A stretch of DNA of 64,000 nucleotides, taken from NCBI GenBank assembly GCA_021234155.1, contig JAJEKV010000014.1, positions 5,349,563 through 5,413,562 on the forward strand, in the 5' to 3' direction. The DNA comes from Isoetes taiwanensis. Taxonomy: Eukaryota > Streptophyta > Lycopodiopsida > Isoetales > Isoetaceae. The notes under the pieces are model-generated. The model made no database searches. It was not told the origin of the DNA and worked only from the letters and a program-made list of their open reading frames with translations. The position numbers were made by a program, and so were the translations under genes. Below are positions 32,400-44,618 of the stretch, piece by piece (position 1 is the first letter of the stretch; the number at the start of each line of letters is the position of its first letter).

Positions 32400-34175
32400 A
32401 ATATCTTTTTATGCAGAGGTTGGTGAAGCAGATGCACTTAGAACTGAAGGATATTTGCAGATGAATTGCAGATGTGCCTGATGGCTTGTCTACTCCATGA
32501 AGTCTAACTACTTCACGAAGAAAAAGATCAGTTGTTCTTTCATTAGTGATGGTGATATTGCAGGGAATAAAATGAGCCATCTTAGAGAAACGGTCAACAA
32601 CAACCAGGATGGCATCATAACCGCAAGAGAGTGGCAGCTCCGGAATAAAGTCTATAGAAATACTCTTCTAAGGTCCATCTGGAACCAGCAGTGGCTGAAG
32701 AAGGCCATGAGGAAGATGTCTCGGAACCTTTGCTCGACAGCAGATGTCACATGATCGAATAAAAGCTTCGACAGAGCGATGAAGCCCAGGCCACCAATAC
32801 TCTAAATTAATAAGTTCAAGAGCTTTGGTTACTCAAAAATGTCTAGCCATAGGTGAGTCATGGCAAGCCTGGAAAACTCGAAGCCTTGAAGCACCATCTG
32901 TCACATACAGAAACCCATTACAGAACAGGAGTCCATCTCGAACCTCAAATCGATCATAGTCCGATCGCATTTGCTGAGAAGATGATGCAGAGCCAAGGTG
33001 TGAGAATACATCTTGAGCCAACGGATCAAAGGGCAAAGATGCCGGAACAGACTCCAATAAGACCGTATCATGAGGCCTCTCGAACAAGGTGAGGGCCATA
33101 AGCTGGAACCGATCATGCCCTAGAATAACCTGTGATTGCTAATCAAATGCAGGATCACCTGGCTTGGGCTCAAGGTAGGAGCATCGAGACAAGGCATCAG
33201 GCTTCCCTTGGAGGGGTCCAAGATGGTACTTGAATTATGAAATCAATGCAGGATAGCACTTGAGTATGCTACCGGGCCTGACGATGGTTGAGCACTCGAG
33301 CATACTGAAAATATTCTAGATTTTGATGATCTCTATAGACTCTGACCTTATAAGGAGATGCCTCCAAGAAACGTCTCCACTCCTCGAAAGAATCAACTAT
33401 CGCCAACAACTCCGTGTCATAAATGGGATAGTTGATTTCAGTAGCCTGAAACTTCCACGAGTGATAGGCGATCGGATGCAATTCATGGTCATCCCCCTCC
33501 TATGACAGGATACTACCAAGAGCAAAATCAAAAGCATCTGCTTCAACAACATATGGCCGCAAAGGATCTGCATGAGCAAGAACTGGTGCCGTGGTGAAAG
33601 CATGCTTCAGAGTAACGAAAGCTAATTTCGCTCTATATCCTATTCATATGACATGTCCTTAATCGTGAGGCGTGTCAAAGGAAGGGTAATCTCTAAATAA
33701 TTCCGAATGAAACGCTGATAGAAATTGGAAAACCCAAGAAAACATTGAACATCTCGAATGGATGAAGGTGTTTGCTACTCCAGAACAGTGCAGACCTTTT
33801 TAGGATCCATAGAGACTCCATGTGGACCCAAGGAACCAAGGTGAACAGAACTCGACATTATCCTGCTCGAACACTTCTCAAGTTTGACATATAACCCGTG
33901 CTCACGAAGCTTCTGAAGGACCTGTCAAATATGCCTCTCATGTTCTTCGAGAGTCTTAGAAGAAATAAGAGTATCATCCAAATAGATGATAACAAAAATG
34001 TCTAAGAACTCCCAGAAGACATCATTGGCCATATTCTAATATATTGCTGGAGCATTGATAAACCCAAACGGCATAACTGTGTACTCAAAATGGCCATATC
34101 GAGTACGGAAAGTTGTTTTCCACTCATCACCTTCCCGGATCCGGATAAGATTGTAGGCACCCCGAAGATTAATCT
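32400..34175 (-). mobile_element. Ty3/gypsy pol remnant
   Basis: Minus-strand order RT, RNase H, integrase. [36 protein letters not shown] then a stop, and the active site IIYLDDTLIS. RNase H (33481-33269): YDTELLAIVDSFEEWRRF and YRDHQNLEYF. Integrase: FCNGFLYVTDGASRLRV, WWPGLHRSVEAFIRSCDICC and [15 protein letters not shown]. At least five stops or shifts interrupt it. Gag, protease and both LTRs are absent; the 5' side ends sharply near 34180. Confidence 0.85.
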
Positions 34176-34179
34176 TCAT

Positions 34180-36267
34180 AAATATTGTGTGTTGACCCTA
34201 AACCTGGCTTAAAGGTCAACCACAAGGAACCAATCTGAGTTTACACTCAAATTAGGATTAGAACCTCCAGATCACTTAAGGTGATCAATCTATGCAAGAT
34301 AAATCTAGAGAGAAGTTCAAAAACTCAAAGTTTTATACCTTTCCCATTTCTAGAAAATGGTGCCTTGACTCAAACAGTTGTAGTGATGAAAAATGAATTG
34401 ATTTTTTGAGTCAACTGCCTCAGACTTGCTCAAAAAAGTTGTGGGAACCCAGTGATAAAGTCTCTGACCAAGTCAGACTATAAATTTGAGAGATATTCAA
34501 TCTCAAAGTGGAGTCAAAGATTGGTCAATAGAGGTCAACTGTGAAAACAGTGATCAGAAAATGAGATTTGGAGTTGCTAAGCGTATTTTTGGAAATTTCC
34601 AAAGCAAATGTGCTCTAATGGTGATGAGAAAGAGAGGCATGCAGTCACAATCTCACTTGTAACTGTAAAAGTATTTTTTGAGGCTGGATTTGGCAAAATA
34701 CAGTAAAAAATGATCAGAACCGAATGCTAATTTTTCTAACTTGAACTAGATGTGGTATTTTTTTATTTTTTCAAAGCCTTTAGCTCACAAATGATCTGAG
34801 GATGAGTGACAAGTAGGCCAACAATGCTTTGGAACACTCAAGGATTTTCTGTAAAATATTTTGAGTCGAGAATTGCTAAGAAAAGTATCAGAGATGGATT
34901 TAACAACTTGGCAATCAATTTATATTGATATGAAGGTAAGTACATCATAATAACAATAGATAATGATGCTTCAAAGTTTCAAATACTGAAAAATAATCAT
35001 CATGAGTCATCACAACATATATAATTGAGTTTGTAATTTTTCTTTTTTGTCGCGTTCGGATTTTTTCTGCGCCGCAATCCTTTATCATATTTCCTCGCCA
35101 CGTTTTTTTTTCTGGAGTTGATTTGGGCGTCCATCCTTGATGCTTGGCAACGGCCGGATAACACAGCAAGTTGGAGGCAAGTGCAAGATCTCTAGTGCAG
35201 AGCAGAGCAGGAAGACGGCGCAAGGCACAAAGGTCGATGGAGTTTTTGATTCATGTTTTTCAGCTGGTAATCGGTGGCAACACTGGTGTAGATTTGTAGA
35301 GAGCTAACTTAGATCCGGCGTGTGCTGCAATGGCAAAGGCCTTCAGTGCCAAAATCGAGTACTAGTTATAGCTCTTCCAATCCAATTTTTGCATGCTTGA
35401 AATTTTTGCATGCTTGAAATGATAGAACTAGAGGGTATGCTTGCCCTCTGCAAATTACTTTCTTCATCTTCTCTATCATCTACAAATACTTTAGAATCGG
35501 TGGCCCTCTGTGCATAATATGGTGCCCTCTGTTCTTCAGCCTGCTCTTCATTATCATGCCTGTTTCCTGCTTCATTCTGCGAAATTGCATCCCCTTGATC
35601 GATTTGCTCTTCAGAATCTGGCACTAATCTACCATTTCTCGCTGCAGAGTTATTCCCTGCTTCCCGTGCAGGCCTTGAATTTGGAACCAATCTGTTTAAC
35701 TGAGCAGCAGAATTCTCTGCAGCTTGAATTTGAGGATAACCCTGGAACGAGTTGCAGAATAGCTTTTAGCTTGAATGGGCCTAGAAACATTACCCAATTC
35801 ACGAATTTGATCACCGGGATTTTGAGAACGAGAACCCAATGCATCAATTTGATGATCGATGGCATGAATCTGAGCATGAATCTGGGAACCCAAATCACGA
35901 AGGTGCTGATGAAGATGCTTTTGGGTAGCCAAATTTGTGCAGGTCAGTCGCCATGACCTTCATGATCAGGTATAAAATGCCTTTTTTCATGCACTGGCCA
36001 TATGTTTGTAATGATTCTGCCTAGCCATTGCATAACTACTAGTTTTTTTCCATGACTTATATCCCCTTTCCATGTATTGCTTAGATGGCAATGCAAATGA
36101 GCGTTTAACATTCGGTGAGAGATCGCATCAGAAGTGTCTATATAGAAAATGCAGAAGTCTCTACCTCACCAACAAAGTTAAAAAAGTTATTGACGCATCC
36201 TATCAATATGCAGGAGTGAAGTGGTTGCACTAAAAGCCCATTGAAAAATTTAATGATAAAGGTGCAG
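34180..36267. other. Repeat-derived spacer with an unassigned acidic ORF
   Basis: 34185-35000 is AT-rich without genes. On the minus strand 35932-35343 two overlapping frames encode a Gln/His-rich helix (HLRDLGSQIHAQIHAIDHQI) and an Asn/Glu-rich part (ARNGRLVPDSEEQIDQGD). It might be part of a retroelement gag or a decayed gene. I cannot identify it. Confidence 0.3.
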
Positions 36268-36415
36268 GAAGCTACTGCCAGAAGGGCAGTTTGAAGAAGC
36301 GAAGCTCAAGACTCCACTCTGGAAGCAAGTTGCATCTATCTTAGTGGAACATGGCTTTGAACACAGCTATAATCAGTGTAAATCAATGTGGGGAAGCTCA
36401 AAAAAAACATATGAG
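36268..36415 (+). pseudogene. Trihelix/Myb-SANT-like DNA-binding domain fragment
   Basis: An exon-like block (acceptor AG 36266-36267, donor GAG/GTAATT at 36415) encodes TPLWKQVASILVEHGF, then QCKSMWGSSKKTYE. This is the Trp-Trp spacing and QCK-W-N signature of trihelix (Myb_DNA-bind_4) domains. About 90 bases further a GWPYFE segment resembles the last helix, but in the frame that does not follow simply from the splice. No other part of a protein is seen, so it is a fragment of either a transcription factor gene or a transposon-borne Myb-like protein. Confidence 0.45.
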
Positions 36416-37191
36416 GTAATTTACAGAGTTGCTATAAATTCCTTCATATTTTGGGTATTTATTTCATGCGTTTCTTGCTTCACGATTTGATAGAAAGCAA
36501 AGAAGATGAAAATATCTCGCGCAAAGGCTGGCCATATTTTGAGCCATGCATAATTGAACATGATAGGGACCAGATAAGTTGAAGTGGGACCTAGGTATTC
36601 TTATGATATGTTGAAAACTTATTGCAAGGTATTCTGAAAAAAACATTTTTGACTATGTGTGAACTATCTATCCTTTTGCAATCCTTCTGCTTATAGATTG
36701 CCTATTTTGGTTTTTATTATTTGTTAAGGGTAAGGAAGTACGTTTATCAGGTCAAACCATAGTTGCTCTTAGTGCAAATAATCCATCATGCCATTCATTT
36801 GAGGTGTATTCCTTTTGAAGAGTATTCCTATTAAAGACCTATAGACAATGCATAAATGCAAAGACTATTTTAGAAGCAGGGAATAATTTGCCTTGTGGAG
36901 TTTGGTAACTTAACTGTCTTTCTTTAGTTCATGTTCTGACACTGCATGGTTACTGATGGTTTTTTTTGACAATTATTTTCAGGACGAATGACAAAATGCT
37001 AAAGATGAAGGGGTTATCTTTGTAATCTGACATGTTTGCTGAAGCACATTATTCATTCAAAAGAGTAACATTATTACCTGTATTTATTTTCTTTGAAGAA
37101 TGTGTGTATGTTGCCTCAAATTCAATTGTGGAAGTCTCGGATTATGAATATATATAGACATATATATAGACATTTCCTCTAGTGACTGCTT
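36416..37191. other. AT-rich spacer
   Basis: No gene or repeat recognised apart from the possible GWPYFE-encoding piece at about 36490-36580. Confidence 0.45.
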
Positions 37192-37309
37192 TCTCTACGC
37201 ACAAAAGACATTTCCTCTACTAACTTGGTTCCTTAAGCACAGGAGAGTCGTCTCTACGCACAAAAGACATTTCCTCTACTAACTTGGTTCCTTAAGCACA
37301 GGAGAGTCG
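37192..37309. repeat. 59-bp perfect tandem duplication
   Basis: Two identical 59-bp units start TCTCTACGCAC at 37192 and 37251, ending eight bases before the GC-rich hairpin. Their perfect identity means the duplication is recent. Confidence 0.95.
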
Positions 37310-37316
37310 AGGAAAG

Positions 37317-37356
37317 AGAAATGTTCGCGGCGGCAAGGCCGCCGCGATACATTTCT
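37317..37356. other. GC-rich hairpin
   Basis: AGAAATGT, T, CGCGGCGGC, AAG, GCCGCCGCG, AT, ACATTTCT. The 9-bp GC arms are perfectly complementary around a three-base loop, and an 8-bp AT-rich stem continues after a small internal bulge. The surrounding DNA is AT-rich. Confidence 0.85.
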
Positions 37357-39091
37357 TGTAAGATAATTTTTGAAGGTAATATCAACTAGATCTTTGCAAA
37401 TACAGTCGAGGAATGCTCGAGGACTTCAAGAATCTTTCGCATATTTTTCGCGATATGGTTTCGTATTTTTGAAGGAATATGCCCTGTATATGCCGTATTT
37501 GAGCATTTCAAAGACTTGGCCAATGGTTTAAAGACATTTTTCATGGAATATCAAAAAAATGTTCTAACTTTTCAACCATAGGGAAGATTATCCACACGTG
37601 TAAAAGGATGTAGAATCTTTAGGGCATCTTTTGGCAAGGCTTAGAATATACCAATGAGAGCATGATGGAGTAGGAATGGTGGCAAAAGAAATTATGAAGG
37701 GCTATTAAGGAAATAAAAGTGAAAATGCAAAAGAAGGGAATAATATATTTGCAACAAGGGCTTGAATATTTCTTGAATAAGCAATGTAGTAATGCTTGGA
37801 GGAATTGGCAAAGGAATTGAGCAAGATGGTAATTATGGCAAGGTGAGCATGGCAAGGGAATAAGCAATAGGTATGAGGGCAATGTTGAGCCAAAGGTGCA
37901 AGAATAGAGGTAGTGGGGTGAGGTAAAAAGCCAAAATTAAAAACTATATACCATGGGGTCTTCCAAGCTCTATCTTCCAAACTTCAAATAGTATCTTCCA
38001 AACTTCATGTCCCAGATTATCCTAGAGCATATTCTTAGCTAAGCTTTTGACCTTAAATGAAGTACCTCTTGTGAACTTTTGCTTGAGTACTTGTTGACCT
38101 AGAGGGTGAGACTCCCTTAACCTTCATATCAATGTTGACTACCAAGTTCTTCCAAACTTTGACCTAGTCTTCCATAATAATTCAATCTAACTTGAATGCA
38201 TAGACCACAATTAGTATGTTGCTCTTTGGGGGCAACATCTCGCCAAAACAAGAAAATGGCTGGTCCCCTCAGCCATATTATGTGTTAAAAGGAGTATATA
38301 GAGGGGTCTTCAAACTTTGTCAGAGTGTGCAAATGAGAACAAGGTGGAATAGAGTGTAGGGTACAAATATTGATGAGATGAGTGTGAGTGTGGTGATGTT
38401 GTGGTAATAATGAGGTGAAATGAGTGTAATGAGTGTGAATATGGTAGTAATATGGTATGAATAGAGTGTGATGGGTGAATAAGGATGAAAATAGGTATGA
38501 GGATGATAAAGAAATGGTGTGAATGAAGTTTGAATGATGTAAGGAGATAAGATAAATGTACTAGTGTTGAGATCTCGCCAAAACAAGAAAATGCATGTCC
38601 TTTCTTCAAAAATTTGCAACTCTGCTATGGTGGTGAAGCTGAAATGCAGAGTGCTTTGTTTAGGAATGAAAACAAGAATGAGGAGTCTAAATGAATGGCA
38701 GGACCACTTATGACAAATGAATATAGATGGGAAAAGGATGCATCTGCCATGGAAACACATAAACAAGTTAATCTTAATCCTTGCAACTCTGCCATAATGG
38801 TGAAGCTGAATTTGCAGAGTGCATGTTTAGGGGAATGGAATGAAGAATAGATGGCTAGGTGGAAGGTAGGACCACAGTAAGGCAGATGAATGTGGATGAA
38901 AGAAGAGCGCTCCTGCAGATGACACTTGACAAATCATTAGTAGAAATCCTCGTCTTGAAATTGTTTGATAATATATCCTTTACTCTGGCTAGCTGCAAAC
39001 ATGAACTCAATGAAAACATTAATTCTAAAAATCAAGACAAAGTGAAATCTAGCCTATCTAATCTTAACTCTAATTCTAACTTTTCTAAATT
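37357..39091. other. Low-complexity, purine-rich stretch
   Basis: 38340-38560 is a degenerate ATGAGTGTG/GGTAATATGG repeat. A 50-bp phrase with TTGCAACTCTGC occurs at 38614 and 38781. Long open frames on the minus strand are by-products of the skewed composition. No gene seen. Confidence 0.5.
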
Positions 39092-39099
39092 CTAGGGCA

Positions 39100-39657
39100 T
39101 AAAAAGGGACAAGCATATATGTTGATCCCAGTACCTTTTCAAGTGGATAGTGTTGATGGGATTTGGGAGTGGTACCCCTGAAGTTAATTCCTTTAACCAA
39201 TAAGAGTTGGTGCCTGCAGGTTCCAACACCTCACAGGGTCCTTCCCAAAGATTTTCAAACTTACTAGCTGAGTCTTCCCTTGATTTATTCCATTTTAGAA
39301 CTAGCTCTCCTGTCTTGAAAGTCCCTTGTATCTTATGAGCAGCTTTGAAAGCAGCCAAATCCTTGAATTTTTTTAGCAGATTGGCATTCTCAGCTTCCAT
39401 CCTATATTCTTCTAAATGCAAAAGGGTGTCCAGTCTTTCCTGCAAGGCATATTCAAAAGTAAACATAGCTTGTGAGCTAACCTTAGAGATGGGAGCTCAA
39501 GCTCTACTGGAAGCACAACTTCAATGCCATAAACTAAGTTGAAGGGTGTATGAGTGGTTGCTGCTTTAATAGTGACTCTATAAGCCCAAAGAGCATCCAC
39601 CAATTTGACATGCCAATCCTTTTGGTTATCATCCACTGTTTTCTGCAAAATGCTTAT
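39100..39657 (-). pseudogene. Gypsy integrase C-terminal fragment
   Basis: Minus-strand text ILQKTVDDNQKDWHVKL, DALWAYRVTIKAATTHTPF and LVYGIEVVLPVELE is the post-catalytic region of a Tat/Athila-type gypsy integrase. After a frameshift near 39440 it continues into a tail with GELVLKWNKSRED, FENLWEGPCEVLEP and INTIHLKRYW. It starts in frame at the truncated end of the copia element. Confidence 0.85.
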
Positions 39658-41297
39658 CCACCCTACTGCACCTCCATAAAAGATGCATGTGCTACCTGTA
39701 GTGGAATAAGAATCCCTGTTGTTGCCCCAACTTGCATCAGTAAATGCATGAAGACTTGCTGATCCGTTATCACAATAACAGATTCCATACTCCTTTGTTC
39801 CTTGCAAATAGCGAAGAACCGCTTTGCTAGCTGCCAATGCTTTAACTCGTAACAGTGATTAAACTGACTCAATGCAATCACAGCAAAACAAAGATCAGGT
39901 CGTGTTATGGTCATGAGATACATCAAACTTTCAACAAGCTGCCTACATGGTAGAGAAGATGATTGCGCATTATCACAAACAAGTTCATCTTCAAACAATT
40001 TGAGGCCAGCTTCCATTGGCGTGGAAACAGGCTTACAAGCTTCCATGCGAAATTGCTCAAGCAGAAATTCAGCATACCGAGGTTGGCTGATATGAATTAG
40101 CCTCTTCTTCCTATCACGATGTATCTGCATACCCACGAAAGAGCTAGGTGCTTGAACATCAAGAAGATTGTTTCCCATTGCAAGCATATCATCCATGTAT
40201 AGCACTAAAATCAAATACATACCTCCCATGCACTTGATGTAGACATTAGAATCTGTTGTAGCAACTTGAAATCCTTCATGCTTAAGTGCATCATCAAACT
40301 TCTTGTACCAAACCCGAGACGCCTGCTTTAAGCCATAAATGGCCTTCAGGAGTTTACATACCTTGTTTTCCTGGCCGGGTACTTCAAAACCTGGAGGTTG
40401 CAGCATATAAATGTCCTAAAGAAGATCTCCATTCAGAAATGTTGTATCCACATTCATTTGGTGAATTTCCCAATCCAATTTGACTCCTAAGGCAAGCAAA
40501 ACACGCAAGCTATTCATTTTTACGACCGATGAAAATGTCTCATCATAATCAAGACCTTTGACTTGGCTAAAACCACGAGCAACTAGCCTAGCTTTATACT
40601 TGTCAAGGCTGCCATCAGCCTTGTACTTTTTCGTGAATAGCCATTTGCAATCCACTGCTTTGCACCCAATGGGCAAATCAGCAAGTTCTCATACCTGGTT
40701 TGCATCCATGGATGCGAGCTCTACCTCAGCTGCCCGTTTCCAATGTGAAGCTTCAGAGGAAGCCCATGCTTCCTCAATGCTTGCTGGTTCACCTTGCACT
40801 GCCAAGCAACACCATTCAACCAAACTAAGTTCAGCATTTTCAAGAACTTTACGAGAAGGTGTTCTGCTACGTGGTGGCAACGGTTGATCAGGAGGAGGGG
40901 GCATTCCAATGAGCCGAGGATCAGGAAGAACTTGATTATGAGGTGGATCATCATTGATGGGTTGGTGCACATCCACTGGTAAAGGCACATCTTGCTGCTG
41001 GTCCAGCCTCAAATCTTGAAGCTCAACGAGTGGAGGATCATCAAGAACAAGATATTTGTCTTGAATGAAGTTTCCATCTGTAAGTGGATCAATACACATA
41101 GAATTTGACTCATCCAAAACTACTTCTGAGCTGGTGTATACCTTTCTCCGCTCTTGATCCCACAATAAGTATGCTTTATGATTAGATGCATAGCCAATGA
41201 AAGTGCATTTGGTGCTACGGGCATCAAATTTTCTGCGCAAATGCTCAAAAACATGTACATAAAGCGATACATCCAAAGGTGTGCAAATGAGAAACAT
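39658..41297 (-). pseudogene. Copia reverse transcriptase and partial RNase H
   Basis: After the integrase tail and a Pro-rich linker, RT shows KARLVARGFSQVKGLDYDETF, AIYGLKQASRVWYKKFD and the active site LVLYMDDML. RNase H begins AASKAVLRYLQGTKEYG and DASWGNNRDSYSTTGST, and is cut at GGAVGWIS. Stops after MDANQV and NGDLL and a shift near 39850 break it. Confidence 0.85.
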
Positions 41298-41796
41298 CCG
41301 GTTTCTCTCCAGACCAAGCTTCTTCTGGAGTCATCTCATTATCCAATGCAACTGTGGTCAATCTGTTTTGCACATGAACTGCTGCAGCAATTGCATCAGC
41401 CCAAAAATACTTTGGCAAATGACTTTCAACAAGCATACTTCTTGCCGCATTGCACAAAGTGCGATTCTTCCTCTCTGCAACACCGTTTTGTTGACGAGTA
41501 GCCCTCGTTGTGCATTGACGCTGAATCCCTGCTTGATCACATGTATCATGGAAGAGATCACTAAGATACTCTCCACCACCATCAGTGCGCAATTGCTTAA
41601 TCTTCTTCCCTGTCTGATTTTCTACACATGCTTTATACAATTTGAAAGCCTCAAGAGCATCACTTTTCTTGGTTAGAAAATAGACAATTGTTTTTCGACT
41701 AAAATCATCAATAAACGTGATGAAATATACTGCCTTACCAAGGCGCACAGACACCTCTGTTGGTCCACAAAGATCTGAGTGGACAAGCTCCAGCAC
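41245..41796 (-). pseudogene. Copia integrase core
   Basis: The D,D35E triad is present: ELVHSDLCGP, LRTDGGGEYLS and NGVAERKNRT. The end (AWSGEKPDVSHLHTFGC) is typical, then a frameshift leads to the ARSTKCTFIGYASNHKAY segment on the adjacent frame. Confidence 0.9.
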
Positions 41797-42600
41797 TTGC
41801 TTAGCATGCTGCCGACACTTGCAAATGATCTGCGAGGGTGCTTACCAAGGATGCATGCTTCACAAAGATCCGGGTCTGCCTTCATAGTTATCTTCATGCC
41901 ATGAACCATGTTCTTCCGCTGCATTATTTTTAAAGCTTGAACATTAGCATGACCGTACCTTTTGTGCCAAAGCAACACTTTCTCCTTTTCTTTGGTTGAT
42001 ACTACTAGGGCCTGATTTGGATCAGACACCTCCAGCTCATACAAATTGCCATGTCTTGAGCCCTTAGCCACTATATCCCCTTCAATCCGTGCATTCTTCA
42101 AGAAAAGAACTTCCTTGTCATCAAAGAAAACTTGCAGACCAGCATCTGCTGCACATGCAACTGACAAAAGGTTTTTTCGCAATTCCGGGACATGTAAGGT
42201 TTTTGGAAGCACTGTACTTTTACCATTTAATAGCGTGAAATGATATTGACCACTCCCTTGCACTTCAATTTCACTATGATCTCCCAATTGCACCAGACTT
42301 TTGTCATGTTGATAACTTGAGAATAGATCCCTATCCTTCAATATCACTGATGTGCATGTAGAATCCACTGTAAGGACCTTCTTTCCAGCAGCAGTACATG
42401 CACTTGTTTCTATAACAGAAGCCTCCCCTTTAATTTTGAGACTCCGGTCTGATTGGATAACAGGAGAAGCCTCTCCTTTGATGACTTGTGCCTCAACTAG
42501 GTGTGCCTTATCTAATTTGTTTCTTTCCCTCTGGACAATCGGCTGCATAATGGCCATATTCAAAACAGTTCCTGCATTGCCCTTTCTTGGCATAAACTTT
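41673..42600 (-). pseudogene. Copia protease and GAG-pre-integrase region
   Basis: Protease motif LTVDSTCTSVI stands where DSG-type residues are expected (DST here), followed by VQGSGQYHFTLLNG. The GAG-pre-integrase zinc region is LLWHKRYGHANVQALKIM and CEACILGKHPRRSF. A frameshift near 41800 separates it from the integrase core. Confidence 0.85.
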
Positions 42601-43380
42601 TTTAGGACGTGCTCCTTTTGATCCGTCCACCTTCCCATCCGATTGCTTTTTGTAATGAGGCTTCTTATCTTGCCTCCCTCGTGCAAGCATGGCTTGTGAT
42701 GGCTTGGAATCCTCCACTTTGTCTTTCAAGCGCATCTCTTTCTGCAAAAGCTTAGAGACGACGTCATCCCATGAAAGACTACTTTGAGCTGTCAAGAAAC
42801 CAACAAAGTTTTCCCATAATTTGGGAAGAGAAGCATATAACTGGAGCTTTTGTTGCCCCTCTGGAACTGCATACTTGCAATCTGCTGCTGCCAACATATC
42901 AAACATCTCCTTCATTTGATTTATATGTCTATTTAGATCAGCTCCTTCCACATACTTGCAATTGCTAATCTGTATATACAAATGCATAACTTCACCTTCT
43001 GTTTTGGTGCCATACTTATCTTCAAGCCAAATCCAAAGAGAATAGCTGCCCTGATCCACATCTACTTGCATGACTATGGCTCTGGAAAGACACATACATA
43101 TGCAAGCCATTGCTCGATTATCACGGCGCTGCCAATCCTTTTGAAGCTTGATTTGAGCAGCTGTCCCAGCATTATCTGGTTTAGTTTCAGACCCATCCAC
43201 TATATCCCAGACATCCTCTGCTATTAGATATAACTTCATGGATTTCTTCCAGCCTTGAAACCCTTTGTCATCAAACATAGGTGGCTTCAGAATTGCTGAT
43301 ACAGATCTGGTCTCCATGACCTTCTCCTGCTCAAATAAGTATTCTTCCAGAATTGTTCTCCCAAGTTTCTCTATTGTCAA
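42510..43380 (-). pseudogene. Copia gag
   Basis: ATG at 43380. N-terminal part has FDDKGFQGWKKSMKLYLI and WDIVDGSE, then a UBN2-like gag core (SYSLWIWLEDKYG, ADLNRHINQMKEMFDML, SLPKLWENFVGFL) and a zinc knuckle CRNCFEYGHYAADC. The 290-residue frame is intact and ends just after the knuckle (PEGKKQIR). Confidence 0.9.
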
Positions 43381-43414
43381 ACTTCCCTTTACATGCCGAT
43401 AGGCTCTGATACCA

Positions 43415-43713
43415 TGTTGGAAAACGTATCAGCTATGGACTGATACAAACCTACAACACAGAGTGAGCCAACGCGAAAGCAAGAATGGAAAAGACACAAT
43501 AGGAATAGAATAGGAACAATCTGGATGTTCTATGTATTGCATGTAATCTATAAATACATGGAATGAATGGCACTGAAAGGCCAACAGTTGGAAACAGAAG
43601 GCCAAAGGCCACAGATGTACATGATGTACTTCTAATGTACTCTAAAGTACATCAATGTATCTAATGTACATCAATGTACTCTAAATGTATAATGTACAGC
43701 TTGAATTCTAACA
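43415..43713 (-). repeat. 5' LTR of the copia element, 299 bp
   Basis: TG...CA bounded. A TATA-like TATTTATAG is at 43556-43548. The U3 part (43615-43700) holds about eight ATGTAC/AGTACAT half-palindromic motifs. The pol II start is expected shortly downstream of the TATA. Confidence 0.8.
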
Positions 43714-44618
43714 CTTATATATCTAGGCCAACGGTCAGGATTGCGCCACTCCAATGGATGAGATCACGCCAAGTGTCGCACATGCATGTAGGTTCTAAAA
43801 TATTCTAGAACTTCCTGGAAACAACCCTGCATATGAAAAAAGACGTGAGGGAATGTCTTCAACAGGTATTGATAGTGCACTTGGCAAAGGTGTATGACTT
43901 GCAACTAGAAGACAAAATCTACAACTAGTCTAAAGATTTCAAGCGCTATTGCCTTGGCTATGCAAGCACAAGACCTCTACATCAACACCATCCATCTCTA
44001 AGCTAAAGCTCTATTACTTGCCATTCAACATCGCGGAGCAATCAAACGATTTAAGCCGTTTCCTGCTAAACAGATTGATAATTTAAAGCATGTTACCGTA
44101 CCTAAGAAACAAACAAAGTATTCAATGCAAAGCTCATGTCTGTATGTACAACCACCTTTTGATTTTGAGCAAACAAGTAATCAAAAGACTCATAGAACCT
44201 GAGCAAGGATGTTTCTGCATCCTGCCTTAGTTCAAAAAATCCACTTAGTGGCTAATAACACAATATTTTTTGCTTATGGACTTATCACTTCATCCAAGCG
44301 AACTGCGAGTACACATCGGTTTATAAGGCTTTACAATGGGAAGTCTCCCATTATGCATCTTAGGCCTCATTTAAGCTCCCATATTGAATCTCAGCCCTCA
44401 TTTAAGCTTCCTGGTCAAATCTGCACCTTCTATTTGGTATAATCACCCCTCCAGCCCTAGGGTTTGCTCTTCGAGCAACCCAAAAATTCAGCAGACCTTG
44501 ATATTTCAGGTTTAACCATGGCCACCCGTTTCTATAGAGGGTCCAGTCCAGACGGAGTTTCCTAGCCACGTCTCGTGTTTTGAAGGTAAGAGTCCCGACA
44601 GTATGCCAAAATATCTCA
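43714..44618. other. Region upstream of RbcX
   Basis: Likely contains the RbcX promoter and 5' UTR. I see no coding region. No TATA box can be assigned with confidence. Confidence 0.4.

Larger units (their letters stand above)
39658..43713 (-). mobile_element. Ty1/copia retrotransposon, 3'-truncated
   Basis: The 5' LTR (43713-43415) begins TGTTAGAATTC and ends CCAACA. It is followed at once by the primer-binding site TGGTATCAGAGCCT (43414-43401, initiator-Met tRNA). Gag, protease, integrase and RT/RNase H follow in copia order on the minus strand, interrupted by about five frameshifts. The element stops inside RNase H at about 39658, where gypsy sequence begins. No 3' LTR is present in the window. 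Confidence 0.9.

Noticed and set aside
37619-38766. Long minus-strand ORFs rich in Phe, Leu, Ser, His (membrane-protein-like)
   Set aside because: They arise from a purine-rich repetitive plus strand lacking stops in complement; no conserved motif and repetitive composition.
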